Shown: positions 8,101 to 12,863 of the stretch, piece after piece
How the letters are laid out: each line of letters begins with the position of its first letter
How positions within the stretch are numbered: position 1 is the stretch's first letter
DNA from: Gammaproteobacteria bacterium
GTDB taxonomy: Bacteria; Pseudomonadota; Gammaproteobacteria; Xanthomonadales; Wenzhouxiangellaceae
Assembly: GCA_003561495.1 (NCBI GenBank)
Contig: PWWM01000098.1
Coordinates: 1-12,863, forward strand
Length of the DNA stretch: 12,863 nt
Direction: 5' to 3'
Notes under the pieces: model-generated
What the model was told of the DNA's origin: nothing
What the model saw: the letters and a program-made list of their open reading frames with translations, nothing else
Database searches by the model: none
Program-made: the position numbers and the translations under genes

Positions 8101-9389
8101 TCCAGCTCGAACTCGGTGCGCGTCAGCACCAGTCCCTCCGGAGAGCGCGTTTCACGGGCGATCACCTGGCCGGCGCTGTTGTATTCCAGTCGGGTCAGAT
8201 CGCCGCGCGGATCACCAAGAGACTCCAGACGCCCGCCACTTTCATAGGACAGACTGAAATCCATGCCGCCCGGTCCCGGGCTGAAGGTCACGTTGTTGCT
8301 ATTGTCGTACCGGTAATGGCGTTCCCTGCCCAGAGCATCGACCGAGCGGGCCAGCAGGCCGCCGAGATCAAACTCCTGCTCCTCGACCAGCTCGAGCCCG
8401 CCCGGATCGATCACTCGCCGGGTCCACTCGCGATCATCGTTCCATTCAGACTCCTGAACGATACCGTCGGCATCGACAATACGGGTCGGGTTTCCGGCCT
8501 CGTCATACTCCCAGGTCTCCTCGGAAAAGACCGGCACGCCGTCGATGGTCACCAGGCGTGTCCGGCTCTCGATATTGCCGCGCTCGTCGTAGGCGACCAC
8601 GCGGGTCGAGCCGTCCGGGAATGTGGTTGTCTTGAGCCGGGCCTCGTCATCGTAGTCATGCTCGGTGCGGTTGCCGGCCGCATCGATCAGGGCGATCAGG
8701 CGACCCCGCTCGTCGTACTCGCTGCGGATGGCGCTGTTGCCCAGCGGGTCTTCGATGCGCAACAGGCCGTGGCGGGTGTTGTAGAAGAAGCGGGTGACAT
8801 GGGCCAGGGCGTCGGTATGACTCATCAGGTCGCCGTTGGCGCTGTAGGCATAGTGCTGGGTTTGGCCCGAGGGATCGGTGATGGCGGTAATGCGACCCAG
8901 TGAGTCACGCTCGAAGTCCACACCGATGCCGGAGGAGTGCTCGATGCCGTCCAGGGTGAACGCCAGGCTGTTGCCGTTGGTGTCGGTGACCCTTGTGACC
9001 TTGCCGTCGGTGAACTCGAACACGGTGCCGTCGGGCATGGTGTAGCGCAGGTTCACCGGGTTGAACGGATTGAAGGTGACATCGTCGTACAGCCAGACCT
9101 CGCCGGGCTGTTGATCGAGGATCAGGAAGTTGGTGTTGTCGAGAATTTCGATCTGCCCCAGAGTGCCGGGGCGCGGTTGCAGTTGACCGGTGACGGTCAC
9201 GAAGGGGACGAACGGTGAGTTGCTCGGTGAAACGACGAAGTCGAACACTTCCATGCGCCCGCCCGGCAAGCTGATGGCACAGGCTTTTTCACGCATCGGC
9301 AACAGGCTGAACGACAAGCCGCCGTGGGCGACAAACCAGTCCTCACCCAGGTTGGACAAGCAGGTCAGCTCGATCGAGCGCAGCCCCAA
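5148..9389 (-). CDS. RHS/YD-repeat protein, C-terminal portion of a frameshifted giant surface protein
   Basis: This is an open frame of 1413 codons. Residues about 125-1060 are roughly 40 YD repeats (YDxxGRL type). In RHS proteins these wrap into a large beta-barrel cocoon that encloses the C-terminal tip. Residues 1095-1202 are the RHS-associated core, from HHYGLDHRGS through the RSYDACTGTFVSRDP stretch to the closing DPLGLF motif, where RHS proteins self-cleave. Residues 1203-1413 are an unrecognised tip. The first codon is a TTG with no ribosome site, inside the preceding frame, and the next in-frame ATG is at 9296. The N-terminus GLRSIEL is the missing continuation of the upstream frame, which ends YDSRDRSMGDFGMG. 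I read this as the second half of one gene split by a 1-nt deletion, not an independent gene. If only the fragment is made, it lacks an export signal. The gene is convergent with the kinase gene and has no same-strand gene after it. Confidence 0.92.
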   Translation of the reverse strand: MGLRSIELTCLSNLGEDWFVAHGGLSFSLLPMREKACAISLPGGRMEVFDFVVSPSNSPFVPFVTVTGQLQPRPGTLGQIEILDNTNFLILDQQPGEVWLYDDVTFNPFNPVNLRYTMPDGTVFEFTDGKVTRVTDTNGNSLAFTLDGIEHSSGIGVDFERDSLGRITAITDPSGQTQHYAYSANGDLMSHTDALAHVTRFFYNTRHGLLRIEDPLGNSAIRSEYDERGRLIALIDAAGNRTEHDYDDEARLKTTTFPDGSTRVVAYDERGNIESRTRLVTIDGVPVFSEETWEYDEAGNPTRIVDADGIVQESEWNDDREWTRRVIDPGGLELVEEQEFDLGGLLARSVDALGRERHYRYDNSNNVTFSPGPGGMDFSLSYESGGRLESLGDPRGDLTRLEYNSAGQVIARETRSPEGLVLTRTEFELDANGRIISQTEVGLADGEASRTTILIRDAMGRVISATNPLGEITGFEYDAIGNVTAMIDPLGARTEMEYDDRGLMVERRLPDGGVETFDFDHAGRQILHVDPDGVARATEYDELGRVVAELVDGQLMARRVYSPGGRLVAEVDALGNRTDYEYDSAGRMIRSVLPEVFDALSGSPQRPEVLMEYNALGQRTAMVDPLGRRTEYVYDDAGYLSRVIHPDGSEREHEFDAAGRHLSVTDEEGYSTLFDYDAAGRLIQVLQPSPAPGEPRPETLYFYDSFGQLRSRVDALGRVTAFEYDAAGRRTRKIMPDGTAREFEYDAAGRQSRIIDFDGAELLFSHDALGRLLSRSGPGVVELISYTAAGRRATVSDSRGLTVFDHDDHGRLAGFVEGDGLGIDYAYDARGQLVSLTVDGQTTEYAWDAVGRLASVTTDEGTVSYAYDLAGQLVSKSLPNGVVREVEYDLRGRPLEVSLRDPADTLIEQFVSTYSPRGKRLSVTTSDGTVETYDYDPIGRLIEAERTGSDPFALAFEYDPVGNRLRQVMDGVETLYSYGPNHELIAVGPDSFEYDLRGNRIAAVIKGQAIDYQWDAFGRLTGVNTPDGQAAFQYDVDDRRVARVIDGDRIRQLIDPRNVSGFAQVVAEYTDTGQIEARWHYGRQLLAQQRQAQTHHYGLDHRGSVALLTDDAGQVTDRYGYLPFGDLNAASGATPNPYRFNAERYEPAARAYDLRQRSYDACTGTFVSRDPFPGFQDRPFSLHPYQFGDADPVNHIDPLGLFTLPEISIAQVIQGGMRLANFISKARVVCKATTPIKVVNAITAAGQIAAFSLNVASGKADFKTGITVPLSTDPGGPKFKLEINPDFGFSNPAERSFEIKASVEEDGRSTPAMGVKITPNAIIPSGGIGKSFTLVEIAACGLTVATLDLNAELTAEVGVSLSGLSGKTTFKAQLALGFKNAAFGFFDSGGLEWTFIEISRASNEPPVNRFFEP
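5151..5783 (-). other. Variable C-terminal tip of the RHS protein (211 residues), unrecognised fold
   Basis: This is the segment after the DPLGLF motif. It begins with about 55 residues of likely helical, hydrophobic character (from LPEISIAQV to LNVASG, containing one Cys). It continues with about 155 residues of alternating beta-strand pattern rich in Gly, Thr and Phe (a second Cys in AACGLTV), ending in NRFFEP. I see no nuclease, deaminase or protease signature. By hand count, 5341-5400 is about 45% GC against about 65% in 6541-6600 of the repeat region, which fits the usual separate origin of RHS tips. A toxin role is possible but not shown. No immunity-sized gene follows on this strand. 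Confidence 0.6.
5784..6107 (-). other. RHS repeat-associated core domain
   Basis: Residues 1095-1202 of the C-terminal frame match the RHS core: HHYGLDHRGSVALLTD, YGYLPFGD, PYRFNAERYEPAARAYDLRQ, SYDACTGTFVSRDPF and PYQFGDADPVNHIDPLGL. In RHS proteins this domain caps the barrel and carries the aspartates for autoproteolysis at the DPxGL site. The usual YYDPxTGRF is SYDACTGTF here; both Asp of the YD and RDP pairs are kept. Confidence 0.9.
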
Positions 9390-12300
9390 GCGCAGCCCAT
9401 GCCGAAATCACCCATCGAGCGGTCGCGACTGTCGTAGACCCGCTCGATCTGAATCGGCAGCCCGCCCAGCGGCACGGTCAGGTCGTTGAAGGCCAGGGTA
9501 AACAGACCGACCTTCTGCTCGCCATCGGCCTGAACGGTGACCAGGTCGGTGCTCTCGTTGCCGCCGGCATCGAGCACGCGCAGGCGAATGTCGTAGAAAC
9601 CGTTAAGCAGCACGGTCGGGTCGAAAGTACCCAGAACGTCATCATCGACGTTGCCCGTCCCTTCGCTGAGCAGGGTCCAGAGTCCCTCGCCGGCCGGACT
9701 CAGGGCCAGTTCATAGCGCACCAGGTTGTCGTCAAAAGCGATGCCGATCACCTCGGTCCGGCCCAGAAGAACCTCGCCTTCGGTCGGGGACGTGATCAAT
9801 GCGCTCGGGCCCTCGTCATCATCGGGGTCGAGTGCGATCACCTGCACGCCGGCCTGGCCGACGACACCATCGTATTCGGCGCTGATTACGGCCATGCCAC
9901 CGGCAATCGCAGTCAGCCGGCCGTCGGCATTGACGCTGGCCGCCGCGCTATCGCTGGACCAGGCAACCGCCCGGGTAATAAGCTGGGTCGAGCCGTCGGC
10001 AAACTCGGCATAAGCCTTCAGAGACACCACCTCCCCGGCCAGCAGATTCAGGGTATCGGGTTCGATCCGTATGGCTTCGACCGGAAACTCCGGCGGGATG
10101 GAGTCATCGATCGGCGCCGGACCCAGCGACACTTGCAGGTCCACGGCCGCACCCGGCACCTGCAGGCTGCCGCCGCCGGGTTGCTGTCCGGCCACCAGGC
10201 CGGTATCAATTTCCTCGTCGAAGCGCTCGGTGATCCGGCCGCTCCGGAAGCCGGCCGCATCGAGCGCCTGTTCGGCATCGGCCTGGCTCAGTCCGATCAC
10301 GTCGGGCACAGCCGACGGCTCGACCACTTCGATCACGAACTCCTGGGTGCTGATCTCGCCTTCCAGGTCGATGGCTGAGAGAATGACCGGATGCTCGCCC
10401 AGATCGGCCGCGCCCGGCTTCCAGCGAAGCACCTGGTCGGCGCCGAGCACCATGCCGGCCGGCCCCTGGTTCAGTGACACGGTCGCTTCATCGCCGGGAT
10501 CGGGATCCACCACGATCACCCGGTATTGATAGTCGAACCCGATTGCGGCAAGCCTCACCGGCGAGGTGATGAACATCGGCGGGCGGTTGGGTCGGCGAAT
10601 GTCCAGGTAAACCGTCGCGTCGTTGGAAAACAGCTCGCCGTCGCCGACGCGGTAGGAGAATGTATCAAGCGCGCCGGACTCGCCGGGCATGAAGGCGTTG
10701 ACGCGGTGGTTGTTGAGGCCCCGGGTCAACCAATTGCGCTCGGCCGGGCTGGGGATACTCAGGTCCTCGTTGATGTTGGTGACCGAGTAGGCCCACTGAT
10801 TCCACACCCCGCGCGCCGGCATCCAGCGGTTCTGCGGGTCGCGGTAGACGAAAAGGCCAGTGGGTGTCTGTCCGTCCAGTCCTGCCGAGCCCTGGCTGGA
10901 CACCACCAGCTCAGCCGCACCGTCACCATCCAGGTCAACGATGATGGAATACAGCATGTTGGCGCCGGTCGAGTTGCCGAATCCAGGGTTGTTCTCGTCG
11001 GCGGGAATCTCCCACAAGGTGCTGCCGTTCCGACCATCCAGCACCACGGTGCCGTTGACGCCGGTAACGACCAGCTCCATGACCCCGTTGCCGGTCAAGT
11101 CAAAAGCATTGATCTGATTCACCCAAACGCTGGCGCCCGATGACAGCAGCGCCGGCACCGACCAGAACGGCGTACCGTCGGCATTGAAGGCAATCACGCG
11201 GTTGCTCGGTTGGCTGTCGTTGATGGTGAGGTGGCCGATCACGATGCGCGGCCTGCCGTCGCCGGTGATATCGGCGACGATCATGTCGGTGCGAAAACCG
11301 GTGGTCGCCAGGTCCGGAATTTGCATGGCGCTGGGACAGCCCAGGCTCGGGGTCGGGTTGGTCGAGGAGGACCTGCGCGCCTGCCACAGGCAGTTGCCGT
11401 GATGATCAAACACGATCAAATCAGGGCCGTTACCCCAGTAGATCAGCTCAGCAAACGGGTCGTCGTTCAGGTTGGCGACGGCGTACGCGCCAATCCAGTC
11501 GCTGGACAATGGATTGGTGGCCTTGCTCCAGAGAATGTTGCCGTCAGCGTCCAGCAAGGCCCCGCCGAAGAAGATGTTGGGCCGGCCGTCGAGGTTGACG
11601 TCGGCCACCGCATGGTCATACGGAAACCCACCGGGGCTGAAGTCGGGAATCTCGGTCTCCCACAGCAGATTGCCCTGATTGTCGAAGGCTCGCATGATGT
11701 TCTTGAAGCCGTAGAGAATCTCCGGCAGACCGTTGCCGCTCAGGTCGACCAGGGAAATACGACCGGCGTCAGCCACATTCCCGGAGCCGGTGAAGGGACA
11801 GTCGGGCGTGCTCTCCCCCTCACCCGGCTGCGGCACGCGCCCGGCCTGGGTGCTGATCAGCGGCTCGCCCAGGTTGCTGAAAATCAGAATATCGCCACGG
11901 CAATAGCCGCCAACGATGACTTCAGGCAGACCGTCGCCAGTGATATCTCCAATCACCGGATCGCGTGCGTTCCGCATGGCGAAATCCCGATCCGGAGCGG
12001 CGGAAAGCCAGCCGTTCCAAAACCAAAGCGGCTCCAGCTCGTTGTCTTCATTGAACGAGAGTGCGGTCAGATACTGTGTGTTCGCTATGCCGCTGCCGCG
12101 CTGGCCGATGGCGAGCAACTCGCTGCGGCCATCGCCGGTCAGGTCACCGGCAACCACCGAGCCGCCGTTGACTCGCCATAGTGCGCTGCTGCCGTCGATT
12201 ACCATGTTCCGGAACGAGGCTACCTGCACCGCGCCGACGCGCTCATCCACGGGGATGGCGTTGACCTTGTAATTGTTCAGCCCCGGATCGAGCCAGTTCG

Positions 12301-12863
12301 GCCGCGACGGGCTGGGGATACTCAGGTCGGGATTGACGTTGGTGACCGAGTAGTCGACCTGATTCCAGATGCCGCGCGCCGGCATCCAGCTGTGTTCCGG
12401 GTCGCGATAGACAAACAGCCCGGCCGGCACGTCACGGCCCCAATACCACCAGGAGCTGCTTCCGAGAATCAGCTCGGCGCTGCCGTCCCCCGACAGATCG
12501 GCGACACGAACGGTGATCCGGTGTCTACTTGAATCGCTCCCTGGTGTGCCCGGATGGCCTTCCTCATCGGACATGGACCACAGAATGTTGCCGTCGCGGC
12601 CGTCCAGAACCAGGGTGCCGTTGTAACCCACCGCGACCACTTCCATCGAGCCGTCGCCGTTGAAGTCAAAGGCCGTGACATCCTCGAGTCGCAGCGAACG
12701 ACCGTCGGGCAGCAGGGCCTCGGTCTGCCAGAACAGCGAGCCATCCGGGTTGCGCGCCACCACCCAGTTCTCATGGGAACTCTGATAGCAGTTGGAGCCC
12801 AGCAACACCCGCGACACCCCGTCACCGGCGATATCGGCCACCGCCAGGTTCATCAGCGTGCAG
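9365..12863 (-). CDS. FG-GAP / PASTA / Ig-like repeat protein, N-terminal portion of a frameshifted giant RHS surface protein (5' end outside the window)
   Basis: The frame is open at the right edge. The first visible ATG (12853) lies inside an FG-GAP repeat, so the true start and any signal peptide are outside. Numbering from that ATG (1162 codons): residues 1-720 are FG-GAP/VCBS propeller repeats with many calcium-type DxNGDG or DxTGDG loops, in two blocks that duplicate each other. Residues 728-843 resemble a cadherin-like or putative-Ig (He_PIG) domain. Residues 849-911 form one PASTA domain (VPDVIGLSQADAEQALDAAG, then a QQPGGG turn). Residues 924-1006 are a bacterial Ig-like group 2 domain. 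Residues 1017-1110 are a further Ig-like segment (SPTEGEVL to VLDAGGNES). Then comes the linker that leads into RHS proteins (VPLGGLPIQIERVYDSRDRS). After MGDFGMG the frame runs into CAWGCARSS and a stop. One extra base would give MGWRLGLRSIEL and join it to the RHS frame. It is an extracellular adhesive or carrier stalk by inference. Confidence 0.9.
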   Translation of the reverse strand, partial: CTLMNLAVADIAGDGVSRVLLGSNCYQSSHENWVVARNPDGSLFWQTEALLPDGRSLRLEDVTAFDFNGDGSMEVVAVGYNGTLVLDGRDGNILWSMSDEEGHPGTPGSDSSRHRITVRVADLSGDGSAELILGSSSWWYWGRDVPAGLFVYRDPEHSWMPARGIWNQVDYSVTNVNPDLSIPSPSRPNWLDPGLNNYKVNAIPVDERVGAVQVASFRNMVIDGSSALWRVNGGSVVAGDLTGDGRSELLAIGQRGSGIANTQYLTALSFNEDNELEPLWFWNGWLSAAPDRDFAMRNARDPVIGDITGDGLPEVIVGGYCRGDILIFSNLGEPLISTQAGRVPQPGEGESTPDCPFTGSGNVADAGRISLVDLSGNGLPEILYGFKNIMRAFDNQGNLLWETEIPDFSPGGFPYDHAVADVNLDGRPNIFFGGALLDADGNILWSKATNPLSSDWIGAYAVANLNDDPFAELIYWGNGPDLIVFDHHGNCLWQARRSSSTNPTPSLGCPSAMQIPDLATTGFRTDMIVADITGDGRPRIVIGHLTINDSQPSNRVIAFNADGTPFWSVPALLSSGASVWVNQINAFDLTGNGVMELVVTGVNGTVVLDGRNGSTLWEIPADENNPGFGNSTGANMLYSIIVDLDGDGAAELVVSSQGSAGLDGQTPTGLFVYRDPQNRWMPARGVWNQWAYSVTNINEDLSIPSPAERNWLTRGLNNHRVNAFMPGESGALDTFSYRVGDGELFSNDATVYLDIRRPNRPPMFITSPVRLAAIGFDYQYRVIVVDPDPGDEATVSLNQGPAGMVLGADQVLRWKPGAADLGEHPVILSAIDLEGEISTQEFVIEVVEPSAVPDVIGLSQADAEQALDAAGFRSGRITERFDEEIDTGLVAGQQPGGGSLQVPGAAVDLQVSLGPAPIDDSIPPEFPVEAIRIEPDTLNLLAGEVVSLKAYAEFADGSTQLITRAVAWSSDSAAASVNADGRLTAIAGGMAVISAEYDGVVGQAGVQVIALDPDDDEGPSALITSPTEGEVLLGRTEVIGIAFDDNLVRYELALSPAGEGLWTLLSEGTGNVDDDVLGTFDPTVLLNGFYDIRLRVLDAGGNESTDLVTVQADGEQKVGLFTLAFNDLTVPLGGLPIQIERVYDSRDRSMGDFGMGCAWGCARSS
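9387..9400 (-). other. Probable 1-nt deletion (frameshift) splitting the giant RHS gene
   Basis: On the minus strand the sequence is GGCTGCGCTTGGGGCTGCGC. Restoring one G (GGCTGGCGCTTGG; on the plus strand one C between 9393 and 9394) changes MGCAWGCARSS-stop into MGWRLGLRSIEL. That is the usual junction before RHS repeats and continues without a stop to 5151. From the ATG at 12853 to 5151 there are 7703 bases, so one added base gives exactly 2568 codons. No canonical slippery heptamer is present. Confidence 0.85.
9836..10084 (-). other. Bacterial Ig-like domain (group 2) in the RHS protein stalk
   Basis: Residues 924-1006 of the N-terminal frame show the typical order: AIRIEPDTLNLLAGEVVSL, then AEFADGSTQLIT, AVAWSSDSAAASVNADGRLTA and AGGMAVISAEYDG. 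This is the intimin/invasin-type Big_2 pattern of surface-exposed stalks. Confidence 0.8.
10121..10309 (-). other. PASTA domain in the RHS protein stalk
   Basis: Residues 849-911 read VPDVIGLSQADAEQALDAAG, then a strand with RITERFDEEIDTGLVAGQQP and a closing PGAAVDLQVSLG. This is the full PASTA pattern: VPDVxGLSxxDAxxxL, then Q-x-P-x-G, then V-x-L-x-V-S-x-G. PASTA domains are known mainly from penicillin-binding proteins and PknB-type kinases; here a single copy sits between Ig-like domains. Confidence 0.85.
10694..11281 (-). repeat. Second copy of the internal FG-GAP block duplication
   Basis: Residues 525-720 repeat residues 4-199 at an offset that settles to 521 residues. Compare GLFVYRDPQNRWMPARGVWN with GLFVYRDPEHSWMPARGIWN, and NINEDLSIPSPAERNWL with NVNPDLSIPSPSRPNWL. 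At the DNA level a 20-base stretch at 10746-10765 is identical to 12309-12328, an offset of 1563 bp. Confidence 0.88.
12257..12844 (-). repeat. First copy of the internal FG-GAP block duplication
   Basis: This is the partner of 10694-11281. The copy has the same order of elements: ADIxGDG loop, a 'NPDG...FW' strand, AFDFNGDG loop, 'VLDGRDG..LW', ADLSGDG loop, then the 'FVYRDP..WMPARG.WNQ' and 'LSIPSP..NWL..GLNN' motifs. The two are clearly diverged in the loops, so the duplication is not recent. Upstream FG-GAP sequence probably continues outside the window. Confidence 0.88.

Noticed and set aside
5805..9218. Long plus-strand open frames (5805-6656, 6663-7325, 7407-8903, 8937-9218), all in one frame
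   Set aside because: They lie exactly opposite the RHS repeats. The repeating YDxxGRL codons in GC-rich DNA suppress stops on the antisense strand. The translations have no recognisable domain and the sense frame is unmistakable.
9294..9389. Treating the downstream RHS frame as an independent gene starting at TTG 9389 or ATG 9296
   Set aside because: There is no ribosome site, and the start lies inside a conserved junction sequence that continues the upstream frame after one base is restored.
9380..9400. Programmed ribosomal frameshifting at the RHS junction
   Set aside because: No X-XXY-YYZ slippery heptamer, and no clear stimulatory stem or internal Shine-Dalgarno noticed. A plain 1-nt deletion is the simpler reading.
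11210..12181. 323-codon plus-strand frame opposite the FG-GAP region
   Set aside because: It is an antisense shadow of DxxGDG repeats; no domain or ribosome site supports it.

Overview
The window is a GC-rich stretch of bacterial chromosome. It has long tightly spaced genes and no RNA genes, insertion sequences or CRISPR array that I can see. The gene types fit a Gram-negative bacterium with a surface-active lifestyle: an ECF sigma factor translationally coupled to a transmembrane Ser/Thr kinase with TPR repeats, a giant FG-GAP/PASTA/RHS surface protein, and a collagen-like secreted protein. Similar combinations are familiar to me from Wenzhouxiangella and other Xanthomonadales-like Gammaproteobacteria. 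This placement is an inference from gene content, not from a marker gene.

Layout. (1) Positions 1-480, minus strand: the N-terminal part of a secreted protein. It has a signal peptide, a small beta-rich domain and Gly-Pro-Glu repeats encoded by a 9-bp tandem repeat that runs off the window edge. (2) 594-1901, minus: a 435-residue integral-membrane acyltransferase (family 3). (3) 1902-2038: a divergent intergenic region with a small inverted repeat. (4) 2039-4998, plus: a two-gene operon with a 4-bp ATGA overlap, an ECF sigma factor followed by its probable partner kinase. (5) 4999-5147: a short gap between convergent genes with one GC-rich hairpin. (6) 5148 to the right edge, minus: a giant RHS-family surface protein, now in two frames. 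The upstream part (9365 to beyond 12863) carries two FG-GAP propeller blocks, a cadherin-like domain, a PASTA domain and Ig-like domains. The downstream part (5148-9389) carries about 40 YD repeats, the RHS core and a 211-residue unrecognised C-terminal tip. The two parts are joined by a sequence that reads correctly if one base is restored near 9393/9394. I therefore regard them as one gene broken by a 1-nt deletion (or a sequencing error).

How the parts may work together. The sigma factor lacks the acidic DAED-type signature of region 2.2 and has a Thr at the matching place. This is the hallmark of sigma factors that known Ser/Thr kinases switch on by phosphorylation. The adjacent kinase is predicted to have its kinase domain inside the cell and its TPR domain outside the membrane, so it could sense an envelope or external cue and activate the sigma factor. 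Whether the flanking surface proteins belong to its regulon cannot be read from the sequence. The most interesting items are the kinase-sigma pair, the frameshifted multi-domain RHS protein, and its lower-GC C-terminal tip with no immunity gene beside it.
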